DNA from: Paremcibacter congregatus
GTDB taxonomy: Bacteria > Pseudomonadota > Alphaproteobacteria > Sphingomonadales > Emcibacteraceae
Assembly: GCF_006385135.1 (NCBI RefSeq)
Contig: NZ_CP041025.1
Location: forward strand, 1,891,501 to 1,955,500
Direction: 5' to 3'
Length of the DNA stretch: 64,000 nucleotides
A program made the translations under genes and the position numbers. The notes below the pieces were generated by a model, which saw only the letters and a program-made list of their open reading frames with translations, was not told the DNA's origin and did not search any database. Every line of letters begins with the position of its first letter. Position 1 is the first letter of the stretch. Shown here one piece after another: positions 8,182 through 17,076 of the stretch.

Positions 8182-9134
8182 AACGCCGTCCCGTTATGGT
8201 ATATATCAACAAGTTGAGCCATAATAGACAAGGCAATCTCGGCCGGCGTCTTGGCGCCAATATCAAGACCAGCCGGTCCATGTATACGGTCGATTTGCTG
8301 TTCAGTAAATCCTTTGGCCCGCAGGCGATCCTGACGCGCCGCCTGGGTTTTGCGACTGCCGAGAGCGGCAATATAAAAACACGGTGATGTCAGGGCGATT
8401 TCCAGGGCCGGGTCATCAAGCTTTGGATCATGACTGAGCGTAATGACCGCTGTACTGCCCGTAATTGGGTGGCGGGTGAGATATTCATCCGGCCAGTCCG
8501 ATACCATCGTGCGGCCCGGGAACCGTTCCGCCGTGGCAAAGCGGCCGCGCGGGTCGATAATCGTCACCGCCAGATCAAGACTGTCGGCAATCTTCATCAT
8601 TGCCTGGGTGATATGCACGGCCCCAATAACGATAACATGCAGCGGTTGTGCCAGAATATGATGAAACCGATCATGCCCCTGCTCTTCCCGCAAGTAACTT
8701 TTATCCGTCGCACTCTGTGGTGTCGCGAGTATGGTGTGCCCGGTCTGACAATCCGTGATCAGTTCCAGCGCTTCTGTGGCTTCTAAAACTTGCGGTATGA
8801 AGTCTATTTTTGTGGTCATGCTTTCGACCAACACCCTCACCCGCCCCCCACAAGACAGACCAACCTCCCAGGCGCGGTCATTGGAGGCTTCAAAATCCAA
8901 TAGCTGAGGTACACCATTGGCCATCGTTTCCTGAGCGGCCTCTATCACCGCCCCTTCGATACAGCCGCCAGAAACAGAGCCTTCAATCTCCCCCCTGTCA
9001 TTGAGCAACATATAACTGCCCACAGGACGTGGGGACGCGCCCCAGGTATCGACAACCGTGGCCAGCGCCATCGAATGGCCGGACTCATGCCATTGTTTTA
9101 TTTTACGCCACAAGGGCTTCCAGTCTGAGCTCAT
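8178..9134 (-). CDS. XdhC/CoxI family molybdo-enzyme maturation factor
   Basis: A 318-residue XdhC-family protein, which inserts sulfurated molybdenum cofactor into xanthine or CO dehydrogenase-like enzymes. The N-terminal XdhC/CoxI domain is seen as ALATVVDTWGASPRPVGSYM and GSVSGGCIEGAV. The C-terminal Rossmann domain shows LHVIVIGAVHITQ, then IDPRGRFATAERFPG and YIAALGSRKT. I start at the ATG at 9134 (MSSDWKPLWRKI); a TTG 36 bp upstream has less support. It overlaps the downstream nucleotidyltransferase by 4 bp, forming a two-gene maturation module. The large catalytic subunits are absent nearby. Confidence 0.88.
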   Translation of the reverse strand: MSSDWKPLWRKIKQWHESGHSMALATVVDTWGASPRPVGSYMLLNDRGEIEGSVSGGCIEGAVIEAAQETMANGVPQLLDFEASNDRAWEVGLSCGGRVRVLVESMTTKIDFIPQVLEATEALELITDCQTGHTILATPQSATDKSYLREEQGHDRFHHILAQPLHVIVIGAVHITQAMMKIADSLDLAVTIIDPRGRFATAERFPGRTMVSDWPDEYLTRHPITGSTAVITLSHDPKLDDPALEIALTSPCFYIAALGSRKTQAARQDRLRAKGFTEQQIDRIHGPAGLDIGAKTPAEIALSIMAQLVDIYHNGTAL

Positions 9135-9208
9135 GGCGTCATCTTTACGTATAATTGGCACCGGGTGCAAGGCATCAAGAGATTAACCGCATCATATTAG
9201 AGACGAAA

Positions 9209-9559
9209 TCATTCGCCCCATATGGCGAATTCATTCCCGCTCGGCTCGATAAAGTGAAACCGCCGACCTCCGGGAAAAGAAAAGATATCCTTGATGATCG
9301 TCCCGCCAGCCTCCTGCACCGCCTTCAGGCTGTCCTCGAGATGATCACTATAGAGTACAACCAATGCAGAACCTTCGGCCTGACTGGCTTTCAGATCGGC
9401 ATGGTAAAAGCCGCCGTCCAGCCCGGCATCCTGTATGGCGCAATACTCTGGCCCGTAATCCTGAAAGGACCAGCCGAAAGCTTTCGTGAAAAAGGCTTTG
9501 GTTGCGGCAATATTCTGGGCAGGAAGTTCGACATAGTTAATTTTATGATGGTTACTCAT
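9209..9559 (-). CDS. VOC (glyoxalase/bleomycin-resistance) family protein
   Basis: A 116-residue single-module VOC protein. It opens INYVELPAQNIAATKAFFTKAFGWSF and ends GGRRFHFIEPSGNEFAIW, the two hallmark beta-alpha-beta-beta-beta repeats. The start is preceded by AAGGAAGCC. The substrate is not predictable. It lies 15 bp downstream of an AraC-type regulator gene in the same direction, so the two are probably co-transcribed, and it is upstream of xdhC by 74 bp. Confidence 0.85.
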   Translation of the reverse strand: MSNHHKINYVELPAQNIAATKAFFTKAFGWSFQDYGPEYCAIQDAGLDGGFYHADLKASQAEGSALVVLYSDHLEDSLKAVQEAGGTIIKDIFSFPGGRRFHFIEPSGNEFAIWGE

Positions 9560-9574
9560 GGTGGCTTCCTTATG

Positions 9575-10402
9575 TTATGAATTGTGGTCTAAACTCTGTT
9601 GATACTGTTCCGGTGTTTGGCCAAGCAGAGCCTTGAAGTCATTAATGAAATGTGACTGATCAAAGTAGCCAAGGTCAAGGGCCAAATCCGTCCAGTTCAG
9701 TGTATCGTTTTTCTCAACCCGTTCCAAGGCTTCATGCAGGCGATAACGGATGATGATCCATTTGGCCGAAATGCCGACATATTTCTGAAACAGTCTCTGT
9801 AGTTTGCGTGGCTCCAGTGTATAGGCCTCACACAGGTCTGCGACCTTCTGGATGGTTCGATCTTCACAAATGCGCGCCACAATCGCATTGACCAGAAGGA
9901 TCATTGGATCAATATCCGGTGCGACCTGAAAAAAACGCCGCTCCAGAAATTTTATCTTTTCGGCCACGTCCTGCATCAGCAGAAGTGTCGCTGTAAAATT
10001 CCCGGACATTTGAGGAAAATAAGTTTCAATGGAACAGGTTTGATCTGTTAATGACACATCTCTTTTACCAGCGGCATCCGCGAAAGCATAAAACCCGGCG
10101 GGGGTGAATTTAACACCCACCAGATTGCCTTTTCCGGAAATATCGTGGCTAAACCGGTGACTGACTATTCCCGTTATTTCTGACTTCTCTTCCAAAAATG
10201 TCATATTAACCGCGGGATGAGGCAATACCTCCTGACGATGGGTCACTCCGTCAGGCAGGTCCCAGTCTATCAGCCAGTAATGTTCAATCAGGTCTGCAAA
10301 GTTGGCGTCCGGCAAAAACCGGTTCAGGTTAAAAGCCTTGTATGCACTTACTTCCCGCACAATGCCCCGGACAGGTTTATTTTTTGTGGTGACGCCCATC
10401 AT
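9575..10402 (-). CDS. AraC family transcriptional regulator
   Basis: A 275-residue regulator with a ligand-binding N-terminal half (EHYWLIDWDLPDG, HPAVNMTF, GVKFTPAGFYAF, the DUF6597 type). The C-terminal AraC HTH pair is at residues 165-270, with LCEAYTLEPRKLQRLFQKYVG for the first helix-turn-helix and LDLGYFDQSHFINDFKALLG as the classic second one. It is divergent from a GFA-family gene and upstream of the VOC gene, and could respond to an electrophile or aldehyde. That role is inference only. Confidence 0.9.
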   Translation of the reverse strand: MMGVTTKNKPVRGIVREVSAYKAFNLNRFLPDANFADLIEHYWLIDWDLPDGVTHRQEVLPHPAVNMTFLEEKSEITGIVSHRFSHDISGKGNLVGVKFTPAGFYAFADAAGKRDVSLTDQTCSIETYFPQMSGNFTATLLLMQDVAEKIKFLERRFFQVAPDIDPMILLVNAIVARICEDRTIQKVADLCEAYTLEPRKLQRLFQKYVGISAKWIIIRYRLHEALERVEKNDTLNWTDLALDLGYFDQSHFINDFKALLGQTPEQYQQSLDHNS

Positions 10403-10482
10403 TGTCGTTTTTTTCCAATATCATATTGCATTTGTTTGCTACCATAAATCAACATATGCAGAAACATAAGGAAAATGACATC

Positions 10483-10830
10483 ATGACGCATTATAAGGGC
10501 AGCTGTCACTGTGGCGCGGTTGCGTTCGAAATTGACGGGGATATAGAAAACGTAATTGAATGCAATTGTTCAATCTGTATTCGGCGGGGACATAAGTTGT
10601 GGTTCGTCAACAAGGCGGACATGAAGTTTTCAACCGACGAAGAGGCTCTTCAAGGCTATCAGTTCGGTAAAAAACACATCACACATCGTTTTTGCAAGAC
10701 CTGCGGCACACCGATGTTCAGTGATGGGGCATTTGAGGACTATATCAAGGCTGGTATCAACCTGCGTTGCATTGAGGACCTTGACCTTGAGGCCCTGACC
10801 TGCATTCAATATGACGGGGCGAGCAAGTAA
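10483..10830 (+). CDS. GFA family (glutathione-dependent formaldehyde-activating-like) protein
   Basis: A 115-residue zinc protein of the GFA/CENP-V fold. It has the cysteine pairs CHCGAV, CNCSIC and FCKTCGTPMF that form two zinc sites. The ATG at 10483 follows AAGGAAA by 8 bp; an upstream ATG at 10456 is less well placed. Family members bind S-hydroxymethyl-glutathione or unknown thiol adducts, so the true substrate is open. It ends 4 bp before the convergent MarR-GNAT gene. Confidence 0.9.
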   Translation: MTHYKGSCHCGAVAFEIDGDIENVIECNCSICIRRGHKLWFVNKADMKFSTDEEALQGYQFGKKHITHRFCKTCGTPMFSDGAFEDYIKAGINLRCIEDLDLEALTCIQYDGASK

Positions 10831-10834
10831 TCGT

Positions 10835-11797
10835 CTATTTAGCCACTCTGTATTCCATATAAACATCCGCACGGACATAGGGCGTATCAGGCCGTGAGGG
10901 CGCATGGACAAATCCAGATTTCTCATATAGCGCGATGGCCGGTGCAAGCTGGTGATTGGTTTCAAGAAATAACTTGGCGCCGCCGCGGGCGTGAAAACGA
11001 TCGACCACTGTATCCATTAATTTCTGGCCAACACCCAGTCCCCGCGCCTCCGGGCGCACGCCCATCTTGCTGACTTCAAATATATTGTCCCCATGATGCT
11101 TAAGCGCGACAACCCCCAGAACCCGGCCTTCTGATAAAGCAAAGTAAATTTCGCCGCCCTCGGCAAGGATATTTTTCTCCGGCTGGTTCAAATTTACCAG
11201 GTCGGGCTCTTCCAGTTCAAAATAGGTTTCGATCCATTGCTTGTTGATGTCGTACCAGTCCTGCCGGTATTTGACATGAAACGGCACGATGTCAACATCG
11301 GGTATGATCTTGTGCTTCTTGCTTTCTTCTATCCGCTGGTACAGGCCTTTTTGATGTAGACATTCTTCAAAATCCTCCAGCGCGGCCATCAGGTCATGGT
11401 CGGATTCTGTGCGAATGTCCTGTATTGCCTTTTTAGCCAGCCGCCAAAGCGGCAGCAGTCGTTCCACCAGAACCTCGCCCTCTTTCGTCAGATGTACGAT
11501 ACGGCTCCTTGCGTCCTCTCCTACTTTTAAGGCGACAATGTCCATATCGATCAACTGCTTTACCGTTTGGGAAATTGCCGATTGGGTCAGGGCTGACATG
11601 TTTTGCAGTTCCGCAATACTGAGTTCCTTCAGGTTATGCAGGGCAAATACCACCGGGAAATGCCGGACCCGGAAATCAAGGCCAGCCTCCTGATATACTT
11701 TTTCCATGTCCGTACTCAGCAATTCGTAAACTCGTTTCAGTCGGGTGCCGATGCCTAAATCAAAAAATATTTCCTGTGTCATTTTATCGCGGCTCAT
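10835..11797 (-). CDS. MarR-type regulator fused to GNAT acetyltransferase
   Basis: A 320-residue two-domain protein. Residues about 20-150 are a MarR winged helix (LKELSIAELQNMSALTQSAISQTVKQL, wing ARSRIVHLTKEG). Residues about 165-318 are a GNAT domain with the acetyl-CoA loop MGVRPEARGLGVGQKLM and the late motif IALYEKSGF. Such MarR-GNAT fusions are an established architecture in proteobacteria, and the acetylated partner is unknown. Start at 11797; ATG 11782 is an alternative. A symmetric element directly before the start suggests autoregulation. Confidence 0.9.
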   Translation of the reverse strand: MSRDKMTQEIFFDLGIGTRLKRVYELLSTDMEKVYQEAGLDFRVRHFPVVFALHNLKELSIAELQNMSALTQSAISQTVKQLIDMDIVALKVGEDARSRIVHLTKEGEVLVERLLPLWRLAKKAIQDIRTESDHDLMAALEDFEECLHQKGLYQRIEESKKHKIIPDVDIVPFHVKYRQDWYDINKQWIETYFELEEPDLVNLNQPEKNILAEGGEIYFALSEGRVLGVVALKHHGDNIFEVSKMGVRPEARGLGVGQKLMDTVVDRFHARGGAKLFLETNHQLAPAIALYEKSGFVHAPSRPDTPYVRADVYMEYRVAK

Positions 11798-11818
11798 ATT
11801 ATTTACATAAGCAATAAT
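11798..11818. promoter_or_regulatory. candidate MarR-type operator
   Basis: ATTATT and AATAAT form an inverted repeat separated by 9 bp, immediately upstream of the MarR-GNAT start codon. The size and AT-rich symmetry suit MarR proteins, but the repeat is short and may occur by chance in AT-rich DNA. Confidence 0.25.
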
Positions 11819-11859
11819 ATAATCACTAATGAATAATAATCAAGTGCGGAAAAATAAAT

Positions 11860-12810
11860 CTATTCCGGTAATTTTGCTAAAAAGTCCGCCAAGCTTTTAA
11901 GATAAAATTCCTCGTTTTCAGCCATCGTGGCATGCCCGGCATTGGGCACGATTACCGTCTGGGACTGGGGAATCATATTCGCATATTTATGACAGCTTTT
12001 CGGGGCCGCTTCATCAAATTCACCGCAGATCATAAGGGTTGGAACCGCAATGTTGTGCAGTTTTCTACTCCCGTCATAGCCTTTCAGCGTTCCTGTCGCA
12101 TAAAAGTCGCTGCTGCCCCACATATGTACATACATATTCTCATTCCACTCTGACGCCCCCGTCCAGTAATCCCGGCCGGGACACGGGTCCTGCCGGCACA
12201 TATGTTTGCTGTAGAAAACTTCCTCAGCCGCCTTATAGTCAGGATGATCCTGTGTGCCTTCCGCAATATGTTTGCGCAGAGTATAGCTGACGTTTGGCGG
12301 CAACTGATCAATCCACACCTGATTATCAGCAATCCATTGTGCAGTGCTGATCAGGGGACTTGACAGGATTGCAGCTTTCAGACCATCGGGTCTGCGGGCG
12401 GCATATTCCGCCGCAAGCGTTCCGCCCCAGCTGTGTCCGGCAATAATCACGTCCTTCAGGTTAAGCGCCGCACGGATATGGTCAATTTCTGCGACAAAAC
12501 GTTCTACGGTCCAGTTTTCCGGGTTGTTGGGGCGATCTGAATTTCCGGTTCCCAGCTGATCATAAAGAATAACCGGATAGGCATCGGCCAGGGCGACATA
12601 AGGCATATTGGTGCGATGAATGCCGCCGGGGCCACCGTGCATGACAATGATGGCTGGGGCTTTACCAATATGTTCGGCGCCATTCAGGCGATACCAGATG
12701 CGCCCCCCATCTACATTAATATACCCGGCTATTTCCGGGTCCTGATGCGCAACCGCCGGAGAAAGAGGGAGCAGAAAAAGTATTATCACAAGTAATTTTA
12801 AATGCCGCAT
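11860..12810 (-). CDS. exported alpha/beta hydrolase, proline iminopeptidase-like
   Basis: A 316-residue S33-type alpha/beta hydrolase. Residues 1-21 are a Sec signal peptide (KLLVIILFLLPLSPAVAHQ). The oxyanion motif HGGPGG, followed by YDQLGTGNSD and the nucleophile elbow GHSWGGTLAAEYA, match proline iminopeptidases and related epoxide hydrolases. ICGEFDEAAP gives the acid and NAGHATMAE the His. A cap containing paired Cys (CRQDPCPG) fits a periplasmic location. The actual peptide or ester substrate is unknown. Divergent from the malonyl-CoA synthetase gene. Confidence 0.88.
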   Translation of the reverse strand: MRHLKLLVIILFLLPLSPAVAHQDPEIAGYINVDGGRIWYRLNGAEHIGKAPAIIVMHGGPGGIHRTNMPYVALADAYPVILYDQLGTGNSDRPNNPENWTVERFVAEIDHIRAALNLKDVIIAGHSWGGTLAAEYAARRPDGLKAAILSSPLISTAQWIADNQVWIDQLPPNVSYTLRKHIAEGTQDHPDYKAAEEVFYSKHMCRQDPCPGRDYWTGASEWNENMYVHMWGSSDFYATGTLKGYDGSRKLHNIAVPTLMICGEFDEAAPKSCHKYANMIPQSQTVIVPNAGHATMAENEEFYLKSLADFLAKLPE

Positions 12811-12904
12811 GTCCAGTCGCCCCTTGTCATTGGTGGTGTTTTATTCTTATAAGATATTAACCTATAACTCACTTTATCGCGAAAGGCAAAAGGGCCGTTT
12901 TATC

Positions 12905-14383
12905 ATGAGTAACGCCAATCTTTATGAGTTGTTTCTGTCCCGTTTTCCCACTGACAGGACGAAACCTTTTCTGCAACAGGAAGATGGACGTTCGATCAGC
13001 TACAGTGATATGGACTTGCTTTCGGCCAGAATGGTCACCGTACTGAAAGATAACGGCCTGTCAAAAGGAACCAGATTACTGGTGCAGGTTGAAAAATCAA
13101 TGGAGGCCGTTTGCCTGTATCTTGCATGCCTGAGATTAGGGGCGGTTTATTTACCTCTGAACACGGCCTATGTGTCTGCGGAAGTGACCTATTTCGCCGA
13201 AGATGCCCGGCCGGCCCTTATGGTATTGCCGGAAGACAAGATTGCACCCTTTACAGCCCAGAGCCATCGGGCGATGACCATGAATGATTTTGTGCGAGCC
13301 GCGACCACAGCCACCCCCTGCCCGGAACTGGCCCAGGTCGAAAAGGATGATCTGGCCGCCATCCTCTACACTTCCGGCACAACCGGTCGGTCGAAGGGCG
13401 CCATGCTTAGTCATGACAATCTGGCCAGTAACGCCCTCACTCTACATAAGATATGGCATTGGCAGGCGGATGACGTCCTGCTGCATGCGTTGCCAATTTT
13501 TCATGTCCACGGCCTGTTTGTCGCTTTGCACTGCGCCCTGCTCGGGGGCTCTACGGTCTGGTTCCTGCCTTCTCTTGATATCGATGCCTTAATTCGACTG
13601 ATCCCGCGCAGCACAGTTCTTATGGGGGTACCGACCTTTTATACCCGGCTCTTGCAGCATATGGATTTCAATCGCGACCTTTGCCGCTCCATGCGGGTTT
13701 TTATCTCAGGGTCCGCCCCTTTACTCAGTGAAACCTTCACCCGGTTTGAACAGGTCACCGGACACCGGATACTGGAACGTTACGGCATGAGCGAGGCAGG
13801 CATGATTACCTCCAACCCCTATGATGGAGACCGAGTTGCGGGAACTGTTGGTTTTGCCCTGCCTGATGTTCAGCTGCGCATATGTGATGATCAGGGCGAG
13901 ATAGTCCCTTGCGGCGAAATCGGAACATTGGAATATAAAGGACCAAATCTGTTTCAAGGGTATTGGGAAATGCCGGAAAAAACGGCGGCGGAAATGCGGC
14001 CCGATGGCTATTTTATTTCCGGTGATCTGGCGGTGTCTGACACTGAAGGCCGTATATCCATCGTCGGGCGGGCCAAGGATCTGATTATTTCCGGGGGATA
14101 TAACATCTACCCCAAAGAAATCGAAACGGCCCTGGACAAAATCCCAGGCATCCTGGAAAGCGCCGTCATCGGCGCCCCGCATCCTGATCTCGGGGAACAA
14201 GTCGTTGCCGTCGTCATCCGGCAGCCATCCAGTAAAATAGAAGCACAGGACATCCAGAACAAGCTGTCAGAACAGCTCGCCCGGTTTAAGCAGCCGCGCC
14301 ACATCATTTTCCGGGATAGCCTTCCCCGGAACACCATGGGCAAAGTACAGAAGACCATACTGAGAGAAGAAATTGCGCTATAG
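12905..14383 (+). CDS. matB: malonyl-CoA synthetase-like AMP-forming acyl-CoA ligase
   Basis: A 492-residue ANL-superfamily adenylating enzyme. The P-loop-like motif LYTSGTTGRSKGAMLSH is at about residue 160. ERYGMSEAGMITSNPYDGDR is the A5 block and strongly resembles MatB (malonate plus CoA plus ATP to malonyl-CoA). SGDLAVSD and GRAKDLIISGGYNIYPKEIE are present, as is the terminal catalytic Lys region PRNTMGKVQKTIL. The ATG at 12905 gives the MatB length; 32 upstream in-frame codons are non-coding. No malonyl-CoA decarboxylase or transporter lies beside it. Other short-chain acid substrates remain possible. Confidence 0.82.
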   Translation: MSNANLYELFLSRFPTDRTKPFLQQEDGRSISYSDMDLLSARMVTVLKDNGLSKGTRLLVQVEKSMEAVCLYLACLRLGAVYLPLNTAYVSAEVTYFAEDARPALMVLPEDKIAPFTAQSHRAMTMNDFVRAATTATPCPELAQVEKDDLAAILYTSGTTGRSKGAMLSHDNLASNALTLHKIWHWQADDVLLHALPIFHVHGLFVALHCALLGGSTVWFLPSLDIDALIRLIPRSTVLMGVPTFYTRLLQHMDFNRDLCRSMRVFISGSAPLLSETFTRFEQVTGHRILERYGMSEAGMITSNPYDGDRVAGTVGFALPDVQLRICDDQGEIVPCGEIGTLEYKGPNLFQGYWEMPEKTAAEMRPDGYFISGDLAVSDTEGRISIVGRAKDLIISGGYNIYPKEIETALDKIPGILESAVIGAPHPDLGEQVVAVVIRQPSSKIEAQDIQNKLSEQLARFKQPRHIIFRDSLPRNTMGKVQKTILREEIAL

Positions 14384-14552
14384 AATATTATTTACAAATA
14401 CAACCTATGAGGGCTCATAACTTTAAGGGTTATATTTATTTCAACAAGATATAATTATTAAATATCAATAATTTACATGTTGAAATATATGCAAAGTTAA
14501 ATTAAAAATTGGATTGCTTTGCGGATTATTATCATATGAGATGTCGATTAAT

Positions 14553-14596
14553 AAGTGTAAAATATTCTGACAAAGTGTCGGAAAACTTTACACTTT
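14553..14596. promoter_or_regulatory. upstream inverted/direct repeats of the PEP-CTERM promoter
   Basis: AAGTGTAAA (14553-14561) is inverted at 14587-14595 (TTTACACTT). A third copy, AAAGTGT (14572-14578), lies between them and pairs with ACACTTT (14590-14596). They lie about 75-115 bp upstream of the sigma-54 promoter, the usual place for enhancer-binding-protein sites. The rest of the 366-bp gap 14384-14749 is AT-rich and shows no gene. Confidence 0.5.
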
Positions 14597-14668
14597 TACA
14601 GCGCTTACTTGCCGGAAGAATCACCCTAAATTAATATAAGCAGGCAAGATACTCCCCTTTTATAACTT

Positions 14669-14684
14669 TGGCACACTACATGCA
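14669..14684 (+). promoter_or_regulatory. sigma-54 promoter of the PEP-CTERM gene
   Basis: TGGCACACTACATGCA matches the RpoN consensus TGGCAC-N5-TTGCA in every fixed position but one (A for the first T of TTGC). The GG and GC doublets have correct spacing. Transcription would begin near 14695, giving a leader of about 55 nt before the ATG at 14750. Sigma-54 control of PEP-CTERM genes through PrsK/PrsR is known in other bacteria. Confidence 0.7.
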
Positions 14685-14749
14685 TATGCAGTTGATGTAT
14701 GTACAAGTTATTGCATGCGTATAAGTAACAATAAACATAGGATTGGATA

Positions 14750-15514
14750 ATGAAAAAGTTTTTAGTAAGCAGCTTTGCTGCCATAACAGCAATGATGTCA
14801 TCTGCATCAGCGGCAGTCGTTCAGATTGATGCATTCAGCACAGGCTGGTATGATAGCGTATTGGGTTTCCACTATGCGTGGAGTAATACTACAGCGGGTC
14901 GTAACCCTGCATTTGGATCAGTGTTCCGCGACTACTTCGCCTTTGATCTTTCCAGCATTGCCGGCCTGCCCGGAAATGTTAGAAATGTTAAAATTACCTT
15001 CCGTGATATTGAAGGAAAGTATGACAGTATAGACCCGACAGAAACCTTTCAGTTAAGCTCTTTTGAAGGTGATATAGATGACCTGATCTCCGAGAATTTT
15101 ACGGGAGGTGCCGATCCTTATGACCAGGCCGGTGGCCTCGCCTTATATAGCGACCTTGGGGATGGCGATGTTTATGGAACACGGGTTATTAAGAAGCCAG
15201 GCGCAACCGTCTTTCCAAACGGTTTTACCGTTCATATTATGGATGAATTCACCATGGCCCTGTCCAGCAGCGCCGTAGATAATATGAATGCGGCACTTGC
15301 TTCTCTGGATCAGCGCTTCGCTATTGGCGGACAACTGACGTCTTTGTCAGACAGAACGGATTTTGAAGCTATTTTTTCCGCCAGCCAGCCCTCGTTTGGT
15401 GGACCAGCCTTTATCACCGTTGAAGTTCCGGAACCAGCGCCTGTTGCGCTGCTTGGTCTTGGGTTGTTAGGTATTGCGGCCGTCCGCCGTCAAAGACTAT
15501 CCCGAAAGGCATAA
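14750..15514 (+). CDS. PEP-CTERM sorting-domain protein
   Basis: A 254-residue exported protein. Residues 1-22 are a signal peptide (FLVSSFAAITAMMSSASAA). The body has no recognised enzymatic motif and is rich in Asp and Ser. The last 29 residues form the sorting signal: the VPEPAP motif, a hydrophobic segment LLGLGLLGIAAV and a basic tail RRQRLSRKA. An exosortase (XrtA/EpsH-like) is expected to cleave at PEP and route the protein to the envelope or extracellular matrix; none is in this window. The Shine-Dalgarno is AGGA. The gene stands alone, between a sigma-54 promoter and a bidirectional terminator. Confidence 0.9.
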   Translation: MKKFLVSSFAAITAMMSSASAAVVQIDAFSTGWYDSVLGFHYAWSNTTAGRNPAFGSVFRDYFAFDLSSIAGLPGNVRNVKITFRDIEGKYDSIDPTETFQLSSFEGDIDDLISENFTGGADPYDQAGGLALYSDLGDGDVYGTRVIKKPGATVFPNGFTVHIMDEFTMALSSSAVDNMNAALASLDQRFAIGGQLTSLSDRTDFEAIFSASQPSFGGPAFITVEVPEPAPVALLGLGLLGIAAVRRQRLSRKA

Positions 15515-15523
15515 ATATTACCT

Positions 15524-15561
15524 AAAAAAATGGCAGAGGTTTAAAAGCCTCTGCCATTTTT
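15524..15561. terminator. bidirectional terminator, PEP-CTERM gene and argG
   Basis: TGGCAGAGG / CCTCTGCCA (15531-15539 and 15548-15556) form a perfect stem extended by A-run/T-run pairs on both sides. It therefore has a U-tract in either direction. It lies between the converging stops at 15514 and 15582. Confidence 0.9.
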
Positions 15562-15581
15562 ACATTTACAGCTCTTCCGGC

Positions 15582-16814
15582 TTATTCGTAGGAAGGACTG
15601 ATTTTCGACTTGCCACGCTGGTTCAACAACCGTAACCGCAAGGCATTCAGTTTGATAAAGCCTTCCGCATCCCGCTGGTCGTATACTTCATCTTCTTCAA
15701 AGGTGACATGTTCCATGGAATAAAGCGATTCTGGAGATTTACGCCCAACCAGATGCACGCCGCCTTTATAGAGTTTCAGACGCACAGTACCACAGACATT
15801 TTCCTGAGACTTATCGATCAGGGCCTGCAGCATCTCCCGCTCTGGCGAGAACCAGAAGCCGTTATAAATCAGTTCGGCATATTTCGGCATCAGTTCGTCT
15901 TTCAGATGCATGGCTCCCCGATCCAGTGTGGTGCTTTCAATGCCCCGATGAGCCGTCAGAAGAATTGTGCCACCCGGTGTTTCATAAATACCGCGTGATT
16001 TCATCCCGACGAAGCGGTTTTCCAACAGATCAAGACGGCCGATGCCATTGGCTCCGCCGAGCTCATTGAGCTTTGTAAGCAATGTGGCCGGAGACATTTT
16101 TACGCCGTCAATCGCGACCGCATCACCTTTTTCAAACTCGACTTCAATATAGGTCGCCTTATCCGGTGCCTCTTCCGGAGAAACAATGCGGTTATAAACA
16201 TATTCCGGGCTTTCTTCCCATGGATCTTCCAGCAATTTGCCTTCACTGGAGGTATGCAGGAGGTTGGCGTCTACGGAGAAAGGCGACTCGCCGCGTTTGT
16301 CTTTCGCGACCGGAATTTGATGTTTCTCGGCATAATCAATCAGCTTCGTACGACTGTTCAGATCCCATTCTCGCCATGGCGCGATCACAGTAATTTCCGG
16401 ATCAAGGCCATAATAACCGAGTTCAAAGCGTACCTGATCGTTGCCCTTGCCAGTCGCCCCGTGACAGACGGCGTCGGCGCCTACGGCATGGGCAATTTCA
16501 ATCTGGCGTTTGGCAATCAAAGGACGGGCGATGGCCGTACCAAGAAGGTAAACCCCTTCATAAAGCGCATTGGCCCGGAACATAGGGAAAACATAATCGC
16601 GGACAAAATCTTCGCGCAAATCTTCGATGAAAATTTCCTTGACCCCAAACATCTCTGCTTTTTTACGCGCCGGTTCCAGCTCCTCGCCCTGCCCCAGATC
16701 GGCAGTGAAAGTGACCACTTCGCAATTGTAGGTATCCTGAAGCCATTTCAAAATAATGGAGGTATCCAGGCCGCCAGAGTAGGCGAGAACGACTTTTTTA
16801 ATCTCTTTGCTCAT
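15582..16814 (-). CDS. argG: argininosuccinate synthase
   Basis: A 410-residue ATP-dependent ligase joining citrulline and aspartate in arginine biosynthesis. The N-terminal PP-loop [15 protein letters not shown] binds ATP. Further family blocks are [35 protein letters not shown] and [19 protein letters not shown]. Two ATGs occur in tandem at 16817 and 16814 behind AAGGAT; I use the second for better spacing. A longer open frame to 16898 lacks a ribosome-binding site. No other arg gene lies in the window, and the gene has its own terminator. Confidence 0.97.
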   Translation of the reverse strand: MSKEIKKVVLAYSGGLDTSIILKWLQDTYNCEVVTFTADLGQGEELEPARKKAEMFGVKEIFIEDLREDFVRDYVFPMFRANALYEGVYLLGTAIARPLIAKRQIEIAHAVGADAVCHGATGKGNDQVRFELGYYGLDPEITVIAPWREWDLNSRTKLIDYAEKHQIPVAKDKRGESPFSVDANLLHTSSEGKLLEDPWEESPEYVYNRIVSPEEAPDKATYIEVEFEKGDAVAIDGVKMSPATLLTKLNELGGANGIGRLDLLENRFVGMKSRGIYETPGGTILLTAHRGIESTTLDRGAMHLKDELMPKYAELIYNGFWFSPEREMLQALIDKSQENVCGTVRLKLYKGGVHLVGRKSPESLYSMEHVTFEEDEVYDQRDAEGFIKLNALRLRLLNQRGKSKISPSYE

Positions 16815-16923
16815 CATATATCCTTCACAATCCGGACAAAATGTTCCCGGGATTACTGTTATGCGGGCGCAGTATAGGTAAAAGCAAACCCGACGCAACC
16901 TTTTCCTACATAAACACTACTTA

Positions 16924-16996
16924 ATTATTCTGATAAAAAATAATTATCAGAATAATATTCGATTTAATCAGCAATAAAAGAATATTATTTTGATTT
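16924..16996. promoter_or_regulatory. triple inverted-repeat cluster upstream of the envelope locus and argG
   Basis: ATTATTCTGATAA (16924-16936) is followed after 7 bp by its exact reverse complement (16944-16956). A third, degenerate copy ATTATTTTGATTT (16984-16996) matches at 10 of 13 positions. AATAATATTC (16951-16960) also pairs with GAATATTATT (16980-16989). The block lies 110 bp upstream of argG and 80 bp upstream of the esterase gene. It reads as an AT-rich repressor-binding array; TGATAA/TTATCA half-sites recall Fur-type boxes, but the spacing is not canonical. Confidence 0.5.
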
Positions 16997-17076
16997 AGTG
17001 AAAAAGCATGACCGCACTATACATATTATATTAGGTTACCATACTATAGAATACCCAAAAGGAGGAGAAATGCTGA

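Noticed and set aside
9154-9170. TGGCAC...TGC resembling a sigma-54 promoter
   Set aside because: Spacing between GG and GC is one base short, and it points into the antisense of the VOC gene.
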